DNA of 64,000 bases, taken from Hyparrhenia diplandra (taxonomy: Eukaryota > Streptophyta > Magnoliopsida > Poales > Poaceae). Positions 23,201-34,321 of the stretch are shown here, piece by piece (the stretch's first letter is position 1; each line of letters begins with the position of its first letter). The position numbers and the translations under genes were made by a program. Location of the stretch: NCBI GenBank assembly GCA_015847255.1, contig JADLZK010001148.1:1-64000 (forward strand), in the 5' to 3' direction. The notes beneath the pieces were generated by a model that worked only from the letters and a program-made list of their open reading frames with translations, did not search any database and had not been told where the DNA came from.

Positions 23201-25816
23201 GGTTGGTGGCTTGATGTTTGCACTCTAAAGATGCTGGGCACAACAATTGCGCAGAGAGTTGAATTCTTTACAATGTCACCCTTGGCGAGCTCTGCTATCC
23301 ATTGGCTAGTTGGGATTGTGTATATGCTCCAAATAAGCATATTTGTTAGCCTTCTTCGAGGGGTATTGCTCAGCCACTTGATATTTTGAGCAACAGCAAT
23401 CAAACATTTAAATTCTCCTATGTCCCACTGATCTCACTTTCTTTTTACCTTATTGTGGTAGGTGCTGCGCAATGGAGTTCTTTATTTTCTGCGGGACCCT
23501 GCTGATCCAAATTACAATCCATTTAGGGATTTGATTGACGATCCTGTGCATAAACATGCCCGGCGAGTTCTTTTGTCAGTTGCAGTGTATGGAAGTTTGA
23601 TTGTGATGTTGGTCTTCTTACCTGTAAAACTGGCCATGAGAGTAGCTCCTTCAATTTTTCCTCTGGACATCACGTGAGTTAGCCTACCCATATTCTTTTT
23701 TTTTTGGTCGTTTGGAATTACAATCCTAAGTGTTGTTTGCCTCCTGTGGAATTGCAGCATATTTGACCCATTTACTGAGATTCCAGTTGATGTCCTGCTG
23801 TTCCAAATATGCATACCATTCGCTATTGAGCATTTCAAGCCTCGTGCAACCATTAAGTCTCTTTTACATCATTGGTTTGCTGCGGTTGGTTGGGCCCTTG
23901 GCTTAACCGATTTCTTACTGCCAAAACCTGAAGAAAACGGTGGGCAGGACAATTGGAATGGCAGGGCAGAAAGAAGAGACCGGGGACATGGTGGGCGGGA
24001 AATGGTTGCCCCACAGGTCGAGCAACGCATGATACAACATGTTGCCGCAGACGATAATGGCAGGGGAAATGCAAATGAAGCAAACGATGCCACTGAAGAA
24101 TCTGATGTAGATGATCAGGGAGACTCTGAGTAAGTATAATCTCTAGATTTGTGGAAAAAAGTACCTGTGGCCTATTTTTCCATATATTTTGCAAACTAGA
24201 TAGATTACACTATCAAAATAACGTAACAGATTTGAACATAAGTACACAAAAAGTACATAACTGAGTTTGTTTAGGAAAAAAAAAACCCTGAAAACAACTA
24301 TGGTCCAATTATCTGCACCAACTTTCTGAATCAAATTTGGCACATAGATTATATATCATAATTGAGTATGATCCATGAACAAATATACTCGAGAGTATTT
24401 TACTGAGTATATCAACATAATAAACTATGGTTTGTTTATCTGACCTTTTTTTCCCATCTTTACTTTGTGCTTCGGATCGTGCTCGAGGTATGGCTTTGTG
24501 CTTGTGCTCTTGCATGGATGACACTACTGATATTCAATGCTGGAATGATAGTTGTTCCTATCTCGCTTGGCCGTCTGGTTTTTGAGGCAGTTCCCCGCCT
24601 GCCAATCACACATGGCATCAAATGCAATGGTAATTCGCATGTAACCTCATGTTTATGAATAACGAGATCAGCTGTAACACGTTTGCTGACACCTTTTCGA
24701 ACTCTTATCAGATCTGTTCTCCTTTAGCATTGGGTGCTATATTCTCTGGAGTGCGGCAGCTGGGACCAGATATGCGATTGATTACATCAGATCACGACAG
24801 CTGGGATTTCTGGTACAACAAATCTGCAAGTGGTGCTCAATTGTTTTGAAGAGCTCTTTTCTCTTGTCAATATGGGTAATTCTTCTAGACTGAACTTCTA
24901 CTGTTTCAGCTACCGCCCCTTTGAACTTGTGGGAGTTCTCTGATTTGCGGCACTACTGTTTTCTATGCAAATCATTGTTATTATGGATCTAACCAGCAGA
25001 GTTAATCTTATATTTCAGGTCTTTGTTATTCCTGTGCTGATTGGACTCCTTTTTGAGCTGCTGGTCATTGTACCCATGAGGGTGCCTATTGATGAGAGCC
25101 CTGTCTTTCTATTGTACCAGGATTGGGCACTGGGGTTAATATTCTTGAAAATATGGACTAGACTGGTAAGATGTGACCTCACTATTCATTTCCCAGCTAC
25201 TTATCAATCTTGTTTCTATAGGTTAGTTACCTATTTGGATATTTGCATAGAATAGGGTTTGAGTAGATTGACCAACTTACTATGAAACTTTCAGGTTATG
25301 TTGGATCAGATGGCACCTTTGGTTGATGAAAGCTGGAGGTCAAAGTTTGAGAGAGTTAGAGATGACGGCTTCTCCCGTTTAAGGGGTCTGTGGGTCCTCC
25401 ATGAAATTATAATGCCGATTGTCACGAAGCTCCTTACTGCTCTCTGTGTCCCATACGTCCTTGCAAGGGGCATCTTCCCGGTGCTGGGTTACCCACTCAT
25501 AGTGAACTCAGCAGTGTACCGCTTTGCCTGGCTTGGATGCCTGATCTTCAGCACACTCTTCTTTTGTGGCAAGAGATTCCATGTCTGGTTCACCAACCTC
25601 CACAACTCCATCAGGGATGACCGCTATCTGATTGGCCGGAGGCTGCACAACTTTGGCGAGGACTCTCCCTCACCTGAGCCGAGTGAATCTGGAGCAACTA
25701 TAGGGTCAGATGACCAGGACCGAGCCCTTGTCCTGAGAGATCAGGAAGAGGACGTGGGGTTGAGGATGAGGCGCAATAATATTCGTGCAAACCAACAGCC
25801 CAGGCTGGCTTTTTAA
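20245..25816 (+). CDS. SUD1/CER9/DOA10-type RING-CH E3 ubiquitin ligase, nine exons, frame disrupted
   Basis: Family role: an ER-membrane E3 ligase of the DOA10 type that ubiquitinates misfolded and lipid-metabolism proteins; plant members affect cuticle wax and sterol regulation. Exons: 20245-20481, 21203-21878, 22595-23362, 23462-23673, 23758-24129, ~24488-24629, 24712-24875, 25019-25165, 25295-25816, about 1080 codons, close to the ~1100 of Arabidopsis SUD1. After an acidic N-terminus the RING-CH residues are C35, C38, C52, C54, H62, C65, C78 and, across the first intron, C81. Many membrane helices follow, with FDGLDD-like and PADPNYNPFRDLIDDP family blocks and a hydrophilic tail. Odd: just after the RING (21225-21262) the homologous reading jumps frame three times, making exon 2 3n+1 long. 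The start of exon 6 also runs into a stop. Either sequence errors or a damaged allele. Family identity is secure; an intact product is not. Confidence 0.85.
22010..22243. mobile_element. Degenerate Stowaway-like MITE in intron 2
   Basis: AACTTTGACCAATTTG at the left is complementary to sequence reading GGTCAAAGTT near 22190, and the right end GGAATGGAGGAAG abuts TA. It lies wholly inside intron 2 of the E3 ligase gene and should be spliced out. Confidence 0.55.
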
Positions 25817-26306
25817 TCAGGAAGTAGTTTTGGATAAAGAGCTCATAATCATGGTATAAGCTGGTCTGCAACTTCTGATTGTGCTTTGTAATGGGGGGCG
25901 TTGTAGAGTGAGTTTGTGTTAGTTAGTTATAGACAAGAGTTCTAAAGACTGTTTTACAACGAAGCCTGGGAGAAAGATGAAGTGGTTGGTGACTCCAAGA
26001 CTGGTGGCAAACTCCCTTTCCTGTGGTAGTCTTGGCTGACTGTAAATATCGTTTGATAGAGCATTACCAGGCAAACTCAGTTTGTTGTGATCCTCTTGTA
26101 ATGACTAATGAATTAAGTTAAACTGTTGGGTAGATACGAGATACTAGATTATATCACTTTCACCATTTCTTTTTTGGGTGCCATCTTTGTTTCTTGGCAA
26201 CTGTAATATTGAAATGGATTAAGCTCGGATGTGATCTGCTGGCTGCGTCACGGAACAAGAACAATTTGATCTGGGAACCAATTGCTTGGGAGTAATTGAA
26301 ATCAGC
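25817..26306 (+). other. 3' UTR and downstream of the E3 ligase gene
   Basis: No open frame of note. A T-rich and TAATGA-containing stretch near 26100-26140 may hold the polyadenylation region, but no single AATAAA signal stands out. Confidence 0.4.
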
Positions 26307-26392
26307 AAAAGGATTTCTGGGCTAGAAGTTTTTTAAAAAATACTTTCAGGAAAAGGATTTCTGGGCTAGAAGTTTTTTTAAAAAATACTTTC
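26307..26392. repeat. Two tandem copies of a ~43-bp unit
   Basis: The segment starting AAAAGGATTTCTGGGCTAGA at 26307 is repeated at 26351, near identical apart from the length of the T/A tracts. This is a recent small tandem duplication. Confidence 0.85.
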
Positions 26393-26439
26393 TTTGTTTT
26401 GTCAGTGAAAGTTTTGGTGGGAAAGAAAACAAAGTATGT

Positions 26440-27485
26440 GCGTTTATTTAATTAGGGTCCCAAGAACGCTTAAGATCTTTTTTTCGAGAACAAGAATGCT
26501 TGAGATTATACCTTTTGAACTAAACAGCTTTCTAGGTTATAAACCATACATGCCCTAGAGTAACTCTAGCATAGACTCGTGTTGTTCAAACCGTGCATAG
26601 AACATGCACGTTGCAAACCAAAACCCCCAAAAAACTCCAGCAGAGACTCTCAAAACAGGCATCTCTACTTTTAATTTAAGGGCTCCCCTATTTTAGAGCT
26701 TTTTTTTTTACATCTACTCCAACAATATATCTCACATAAAAGCCCTTAAATTCATTGAAGTAGACAATGATATGCAAGACCCACTAGTCATTCTCGTCGC
26801 TAGCCAATCAACTAAGCTATCAACTAGATCTCGCTAGCGGATCCCTGAAACTGAGAGGAGCACACCAAGGAGCCGCATTGCAATGATAACCTCACTTGAT
26901 ACTGCCCATAGCACTTGGTACCTCCTGTGCCCTGCTCTTCCGAGAACAAGAAGACGACCGACCATCCGATATGGCCGTTAATTTACTGAGTAAACCCTAA
27001 GTAAGAGAGATAATTAACGAACATACCATCACACTTGCAAACCAGAGGAATTGGGTGGCGAGGGCTGCCCGTGGTATAGGGATGGGAGTTAGGGGGAGGG
27101 AAGTGCGATGCGGGAGCAAGAAGACGATCAACCATCTGATATGGCCCGTAGGTGATGTTCACCGGAATGTTGAATTGAAGGATAGGATTTGAGAGCTTCT
27201 CTAATTTGACAACTTGAATAGTGTGCATGTGAAGTTGGATCTTTTAGCTCTCAAAAAGGCTTGTCTGACAAAACCCTAACTAAGAGAGCTAGAGAAGCAT
27301 GAAGTATGTCGGTTAATTTAATTAGAGTCCCAAGAACGCTTGAGATTTTTTTTTTTTTCTGAGAACAAGCACGTTTGAGATTATATCTTTTGGACCAGAC
27401 AACTTTCTAGGTACTAAGCCATATATGCCCTAGAATAAATCTAGCAGAGACTCTCAAATCAGGTGTCTCTACTTTTAATTTTCTC
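26440..27485. repeat. Diverged direct repeat pair (26440-26690 and 27309-27485)
   Basis: Both copies contain AGGGTCCCAAGAACGCTT or AGAGTCCCAAGAACGCTT, a T-run, GAGATTATA.CTTTTG, ACTTTCTAGGT, ATGCCCTAGA and GAGACTCTCAAA, ending in TCTCTACTTTTAATTT. Copy 1 has about 70 extra bases. Between them, CATCCGATATGGCC and CATCTGATATGGCC mark a further internal duplication. No coding frame is evident; this may be two copies of an unclassified repeat. Confidence 0.6.
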
Positions 27486-27522
27486 AAAGAACTGTTGGAG
27501 CTGCGTTGCTAATACTATTTGA

Positions 27523-27761
27523 CAGTGGCGAAACTAGGCGAGCCACCCCACCACCACCACCACACACAGTGAAAGTTGTTTAAGCATTAATTTACAACAC
27601 AAAAATACTACAATTCATCTCTTATTAAATCGTAATATTGTGATATTTTCTTACGAATACACATGTAAAAGAAAAAGTTGTTAATATGTATATATTTATC
27701 ATATTTATGTCATTATATTTGTCCAAACTCCTTTAAATCAAACTTGCTAGTTCCGCCACTT
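27523..27761. mobile_element. hAT-like MITE, CAGTGGCGGA family
   Basis: The left end CAGTGGCGAAACTAGG pairs with the right end CTAGTTCCGCCACT. It matches the termini of the better-preserved element at 49798-50403. No 8-bp target duplication is visible, consistent with age. A (CAC)n tract follows the left end. Confidence 0.6.
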
Positions 27762-28004
27762 CAACTTGCCTGTCCAAAAGTATTATTGTGGTGGGTGGGA
27801 TCGTGATCGCGACTGGTAGCCGCTTGACCTCGATTAATGTCCGCCGAAACACCTGTAAATGACCTAGACCGTGTTTTCTTTTATTTTTTATTTAAATGAA
27901 AGACCTCGAGCTCGTTACTTTGACCCGGTGAAAGTGAAACGCCAAGGCAGGCAGGCGGGCAGCAACTTGAGCTGTGTATGTGGTGGGTCCGCCGATTGGT
28001 AGCC

Positions 28005-28120
28005 CCACTCGCCAACGGATACAACGACGACCCACGCGCTCAAGACGTGTGGTCCGTTGGTTCCCGCCAACGACGACGACCCACCCGGTCGAGACGGACG
28101 TGTGGTCCGTTGGTTCCCGC
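28005..28120. repeat. ~50-bp tandem duplication
   Basis: ACGACGACCCACGCG...GACGTGTGGTCCGTTGGTTCCCGC is followed directly by ACGACGACCCACCCG...GACGTGTGGTCCGTTGGTTCCCGC, with minor differences. Confidence 0.75.
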
Positions 28121-28129
28121 GGTTTTTAT

Positions 28130-29905
28130 TCAGCACAACTGCCCCTAGGTGCAGATGGGTCCCGATATGCCTATGGAATTATGGATAGATTCTCATTCTC
28201 TATGATCTCTATGAATTTTGGAACCGATCCTGGTCATCATCATCATCTGATTCGGCTTGAGTAGTACGCGCACTGTGCTGCCACACGGTTTCTCATCGGA
28301 GCATCATTGCAAGTTGGCGACGGTAGTTAGCGCCCACGTACACGCTGTCTGTAAAGCCAAGCGCGCACGTACGGCAGCAATGGCGATCCATCGAAGCAGC
28401 TACATTTGGGCCTCCCGTCCAACCGAAGATTCCCTGCCGTACATCGCAGCATATGGCAGAGAATATAAGGGGTCTTTTTGTACTTTCACACCTATCCTTG
28501 GTTTGCATGCTCATTGCTCACTCGGTCGGTCTTGAAACTAGTGTTTTTACGAGACGGAGGGATTACAGTACTGTACAAAGCAACTAGCTAGCAATGTTCC
28601 ATTCCACGTGACTAGAGCAAACGCGTGATCGAGCTAAATTTGTGTCGATCGAGCAAGGCGAGACCGGCAGAACATGGAGCGCAATTGCACCTGCAAACGG
28701 CTATGTTGCACATGCGACGACGTCGACACGGCTTTCTTGATCGACCTAGTAACGTACTAGTACGGAGTAGAAGGCAGCCCTCGATACGCTTCCATCCTGT
28801 CGTGTGTGTCTCTTGAAAACATTGAAAATAGCTCTCGGCAACGGTCATTTCTGCCGCGCTTCTCCCCGCGCGCGCGGTTTCATTTTTCTGAGTTCTGATG
28901 AGTCGTGAGTTTCTGACCATATGGGCCAGTCTTGAACATGCCGTGAGATCGATAAGATCGTCGTCGGAATTGGCTCGACTCGAGGCGCGCACCACGCGTC
29001 TTCAACATGCATTCCTTGGGGAAAGCCATCATGAAGCATCACGTGCGCCATTACTAACGCGCAGAACGAGCAACGGTAGGGGCCGGGGGCATGCATGATC
29101 ATCGAACATGCTAGGCAATTTACGAGACTATTTCTATTTCACCGGTCGTATGCATTTTACAAGCAAATTGCAGCAGCCAGCCCTATGTGCCGTGGCTTTG
29201 AATATTTGCGTATATCAGCTTATACTGATTATACAACATTTCCCTCCTTTTCATTAAAGGTATTCTTTCCTTCTGCTATATAATTTGTTTGCGAGTACTT
29301 GTGCTATAATATTTAGTTGTTCTCACTGCTAAGAAAACAGAATGTCACGAAGGCCATGTTTTCAATCATGGTCTTGGACATGTCAAAAGCTAGCTATAAA
29401 AGATTATCATAATAGGATACATTGTATTTTATTCAGAGGTACGTACAGTTTAATCATCAACTGCTATAACTAGGCTAAGTAACCGTGTGCTCAATGAAGC
29501 TATAACGCGTTGTTAGCGAAACAAACAAAATTGGCAATACTGACTAGATTCTTTGTAGAAACGTTTCACATTTAGATTCTTTAAAAAAGCGTCATCAACG
29601 GCGAATTAAAATCATAACCGTACGTCTTGCTATAGAATCAAGATAACAAGCAACGTTTTCATCGATCGATTCGTACGTGTTGAATGGAACAGTTTGTGCT
29701 GACAATTAAAAGAGGAAATTGAATTAGAAACACGTCTCTGCGTGCCAAACGCGTACAGACAGTTCCGGCGTCTTATTAAGGGCAATATTTTACTGTATTT
29801 GCTACTACTAGTTTTACACTTCTATACTTTATTTAACCTTCCTTGTTATCCAATGACATGATTAGAGTGGACGCAAAGGAGACCAGGTTATCCGCGGCTT
29901 GGGTC
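28130..29905. other. No gene recognised
   Basis: A 127-codon minus-strand frame (28995-28612) and several shorter frames have Cys/Arg-rich composition without domains and are probably chance. The rest is unique-looking AT-rich sequence that includes the distal promoter of the C2-domain gene. Confidence 0.45.
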
Positions 29906-29910
29906 TGGGG

Positions 29911-29940
29911 TTTCCATATAAAGGGATCCCCCATATAAAT
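29911..29940 (+). promoter_or_regulatory. TATA-box candidates of the C2-domain gene
   Basis: CCATATAAAG at 29914-29923 and CCATATAAAT at 29931-29940 lie about 175-200 bases before the ATG at 30113, followed by a GC-rich pyrimidine-dense leader. Either would place the transcription start near 29945-29970. Confidence 0.5.
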
Positions 29941-30112
29941 CGCCAAGAGGGCACCCTAGCAGCTCATCGCATCAACATCAGATCCCGGCTCGCTGTACGG
30001 TCTGGTCTCCTCCTTCGCAGGCGAGGCGAGATCCCCCCGTCCCCAATTCTCCTCTCCTCCCGGCTCCGCTCCGCCTCCCTCCCTCCCCACTCGGGCGGGC
30101 GGCCACCTCCGC

Positions 30113-33100
30113 ATGTCAATCCATGGGCTGATACTCGAAGTCAGAGGTGCCTTTGCCTCCCTGGCTCCCTCCTCCCCCATGATCCTTCTCCCCTTTTCCC
30201 TCTACTGGTAGCTGATTTCTCCTCCTGGTTGTAACCCTACCCTGCCTGCAGTCACCGGGTGCCGGAAGCTTCGGGACACGGAGTTCTTCTCCCGCCAGGA
30301 CCCCTACGTCGTCCTCGAGTACGCCACCACCAAGCTCCGCACCCGCACCTGCACCGGTCCGTAATTCCCCCTAATCCTTCCTCCTCGGCCGCCGCACCGG
30401 GTCTTCGCTGTGTTACTAAACTACTAATGGCGGCACCAGTTTAATTTGTTTGCGTGCACTTCTTCATTTGTTTTCTTTTTGTTGTATATTAGTATATAAC
30501 ATGTCCACATCGAACCGGCGTCAGACAATTTCACATACCCACCAACCCATCCCAATTCACAGTTTCACACCATGCATAGTGCACAGGGAGGGAATTCGTC
30601 TGCCTACGATGTTGATTGAGCGTTTAGAACATGGTCGTTCGAGGATCACTAGGTTTATTTGGCTTCAGCAGTTGGGCAAACTCTCTCTCGTTATTAACGA
30701 CCTACTACTAGGTGGGTAGGTGAATGGCTCAGCTGCAGCCGCTTCTCGTTCATCTCGATGTGGGGTTTGCTGCTTCCTGCCTTGTTGCTCGCTATGTAAG
30801 ACTCGGTAAGACAAATGAGGAAGAAATCAGGGTACAAAGGCGCTAGAAAAACATTAGCTACAAAGTCAGCCAAAACAAACGGCCACAGACGACAATGAAC
30901 AGAAAATATTGCAAAGGATGTGCTTTGGCCCATAGGTAATGTAATGACTAATGAATGAACGAATACCACTGACGGTACACAGCTTAGATACGGACACCGC
31001 CAGCCGACCAGCTGGGCTGATTCTTTCTGACTTTGCATAATGCCTTTATGCCTAATTTATGTATGCGGTCGATACTCTAGATGCCCCTAGGGGAATCTTG
31101 GTACCTTCCAATCGGCATATTATTATGCTTGACTTTCAATCATTTAGTTTAAGATTGAATTATGTTGGAACAAGTACCAGTCATGCCGTTTTGTTTGTGT
31201 TAATCTATTTTTAATCATGAATGGCTGACAACTACCGTGACAACATGAACGTACCCTGCTGCAACAAAAATCACTTACTTTTGGGGGTAATAAAAGTGTT
31301 TGTGTCCACTAATCTGGAATCTAGCTATATGATTGGGTTGTGATTCCACGGTTTTGAAAACTAACTGTATTTGAGCACTTGAAAGTAATGAAGGCAGTAG
31401 AGGAGTTATGGGTCTTTGTAGGTTCGGTACCAGTCATGTTATTTTGTTTGTGTTAATCTTTTTTAATCATGAATGGCTCACAACTACTGTGACAGCACTG
31501 CTGCAACAAAAATCACTTACTTTAGGGGTACTAAAAGTGCCTGTGTCCACTATCTGGAATCTAGCTATATGATTGGGTTGTGATTCCACGGTTTTGAAAA
31601 CTAACTGTATTTGAACACATGAAAGTAATGAACGCAGTAGAGGAGTTATGGATCTTTGTAGGTTGTGCTTTTGATTTGCTGTGGAAGTTGAATGGTCCAC
31701 CATTGTAGTCATTGCCAATTCATCTCGGGCTGTACAAATTTATGACCAATTAAACTTATTCTGATCATTTCTTCATGAAAATACAGACCCTAAAACTCTA
31801 GGTGTATAAAAGCTGAATGCTGGGCCAGAGGGGGCGGGGGGTCACCAGTAGGCAGTAGGCATGGACTAGAACTGTTTTCCCGGCCTTTTTGCAACCAGGA
31901 TTCTTCAATCTCAGTCTTGCCGATTTACCAAGTATTGTTATAAAGCCTTCCTAATACAGGAAACTGTGTGCCGTGGCACCGAACTTTTCGGAACACACAT
32001 AATCCTTTAATTGGTTCCAGCATCCAATAAGGTTCTTACTTCAATCTACTAATAGACGAGATTAATCACTTCTCAAACTACAAGCAAGGAAGTTTCCCGT
32101 CACCATGAACAGTGACGATACATTCATTTTTCTCATTGGTTATCTTCATAAACTTAGATTTTTCTGTACAATAGCTATTATGTGAGGTTAAGTTTATGAT
32201 TTTTCCCTTTGCTAGTTCTTTTTTTTTTCAAACCTAAAATGTGATATTGATGCTAGATGGGGGAAGAAACCCAACTTTCGATGAGAAGTTCCATATACCC
32301 CTCATTGAAGGCCTACGCGAGTTGAATGTTCTGGTATGGAACAGCAACACATTAACCCATGATGACTTCATTGGCAGTGGCAGGTTTGTCGCTCTTATCA
32401 TCCATCATCAATATGGTAAATGGATTCTACGTTTTAGTGTGTAACCATCGACTGTTGTTTTGTGAAGAGTGTATCTGAACAAGGTGCTCACAAATGGTTA
32501 TGATGACTCCTCATGGCCGCTTCAAACACGCCACATGAGGTATTCCTATCTCATATTAACTTGAGTGCACTGGCTTTGTGAACTTTCTAATAGTCGGAAA
32601 TTTTCAGATCTGCTGGGGAAGTGAAGCTCATTATGCACGTTGATGTCTCAGCAATGGTGAGAGACTGATTTCTATTCTTTGTTGGCTTCTTAGTCCTGTA
32701 TTGTGGCTGTTTGGCTGATTACGTTATGTCTGACAGAAGAACAAGATGGGTAGAAGTGTCGGCGCATCAAGTACACATCCTGTTCCTCCACTTTCAATGC
32801 CAACTCCAGTCCCAGCTCCGGCTCCTGCCCCTGCACCAACCCCAGCCCCAGCCCCAGCACTAGCATCAGCGATTCCATACGGAGTCACACCTTCTTACCC
32901 ACCTGTTTCAGCATACCCTGCTGCAACCGCATACCCTGCTGCAGCCGCATACCCTGCTGCAGCCGCATACCCTGCTTACCCAACTCCTAGCCATGCACCA
33001 TATACCAATCCAGAATATCCACCACCTCTGCAGCAACCATACCAACCACCACCCGCTGGATACCCTCCATCCTATCCACCGCAACCATATGAGCAATCTT

Positions 33101-33307
33101 ACCCACCACAACCATATGGGCAACAACCATACCCACCCCCGCCGGCAGCACAGTCTCCGTATCCACCTGGTAAAGATGCAATTGAGCAGATATAAATCCA
33201 TTTTTTTTCATGATATTAATCAATTGTCTAACTGGATCGCCTCCCTTTGTCTTGGTTGATCTTATGCAGCGCCTTACCCTGGTACTTATCCACCAAGACC
33301 CTATTGA
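30113..33307 (+). CDS. C2-domain protein with proline/tyrosine-rich C-terminus (SRC2-like)
   Basis: Seven exons with GT-AG borders give exactly 285 codons: 30113-30146, 30252-30356, 32257-32383, 32468-32539, 32608-32656, 32737-33169, 33270-33307. Residues about 4-125 form a C2 fold (FFSRQDPYVVLEYATTK, TDGGRNPTFDEKFHIP, VWNSNTLTHDDFIGSGR). C2 modules dock on membrane phospholipids, often with calcium. Here the usual Asp ligands of the WDxD loop are N75 and N77 while D28 and D82/D83 remain, so calcium binding may be weak. Residues 150-172 are Ala-Pro repeats, 188-211 are AYPAA repeats, and the tail is rich in YPP/QPY motifs ending TYPPRPY. This layout matches plant SRC2-like and related stress- or cold-linked C2 proteins. 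The start is supported by the C2-like opening of exon 1 (GLILEV). I am confident of family, not of function. Confidence 0.88.
31167..31667. repeat. ~250-bp tandem duplication inside intron 2 of the C2 gene
   Basis: The block at 31167-31427 recurs at 31428-31667. Both share GTACCAGTCATG, GCTGCAACAAAAATCACTTA and a long identical stretch around GAATCTAGCTATATGATTGG. Differences are scattered substitutions and small deletions. It lies entirely in the 1.9-kb intron 2 and does not touch splice sites. Confidence 0.85.
32908..32980 (+). repeat. 18-bp coding minisatellite (AYPAAA/AYPAAT)
   Basis: GCATACCCTGCTGCAACC and its variant GCATACCCTGCTGCAGCC repeat in frame, adding six residues per unit to the C2 protein's tail. 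This is a likely site of length variation between accessions. Confidence 0.8.
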
Positions 33308-34112
33308 TATAGCAGCTTCAGTTATGATCTCACGTAGAGGAATCAAAAGCAACAAACAATATGTGATATGATGCGCCTCAGTGTGGATTCTTTATTTCTA
33401 GTTATTTGGTTATGTTCCTAACAAAATACTACCAACCGTGAACTGTCGATGAGTTGTTGCACATCTATCACAAATCAGTTAAAGATCAGGCTCCAATCTT
33501 TTGATGATATATCAAAAAGAAATATCAAGAATGCACATGGCTGAAGCTGGTGATCAAATCGTGTCAACAGCCCAGTTATCAGTAATATTTTCTCACTTTA
33601 GTACGTGCAATAGGTAGCTTGCAGATTGTGTCAATGAAACCTATCCTATATTGCTTCACAGTGGGTTTGGCTAGCTTGAGACCAGACCCAGGTTCCTTCT
33701 GTCACGTCTGACTGTTTTGTGACCACACAATTGTACATAATATACATGGTAACTTGTGAAGTATGCTTTTCCAAAACGACAATAAATTTGCTTCGGTTAA
33801 GAACACTTTCATTCTGGAACTTTGAATGTATTTGTAACAGTCAATAAATTTGTTTCCGTGATGAAAGCAACTTTGAATGTATTACAGAAGAAAATTTGTT
33901 TCGGTGATCAAAGTTGTTAAAGTGTGGTGGTTTGACAAGTGGGATTTCCATGTCTTTTCTTTTCTCCGCCACATGGATTTATCCATGCTGAACTTTGATG
34001 TGGTAGTGTGGTGTGGTGGTAGCATTGTACTATGTTTTAGGCTTTTCAAAGTTTCAAGTACGTTGTTTATAGTACGTATGTTATATTGATGAGTAATGAA
34101 AGTCTAAACTTC

Positions 34113-34143
<31 letters not shown>

Positions 34144-34321
34144 TCACCATCGATACACAATAGTACATGCTTGATGCTTAGATCTGTGTGCATAGTTATA
34201 GCACGTCATGATCCCTAATCCCTATAGCATGACATCAGTTTGTTCACTTTTTTTCCCGCTGATTTAACTTCATCCATGGCCTGGTGTGAGGGCGTCTTGC
34301 TACTGCTGCATTCTACTGTCT
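33308..34321. other. 3' region of the C2 gene; long A-run
   Basis: No gene is recognised. AATAAATTTG near 33780 and 33843 could serve as polyadenylation signals. A 26-base A-run at 34113-34138 follows GTCTAAACTTC and may be the tail of an old retroposed sequence, but no target duplication was found. Confidence 0.4.

Noticed and set aside
28612..28995. A 127-codon Cys/Arg-rich minus-strand frame as a small secreted peptide gene.
   Set aside because: No signal peptide and no regular cysteine spacing; the overlapping plus-strand frames are equally open.
32908..33355. Long minus-strand frames opposite the C2 gene's last exons.
   Set aside because: They are antisense shadows of a repetitive proline/tyrosine coding region.
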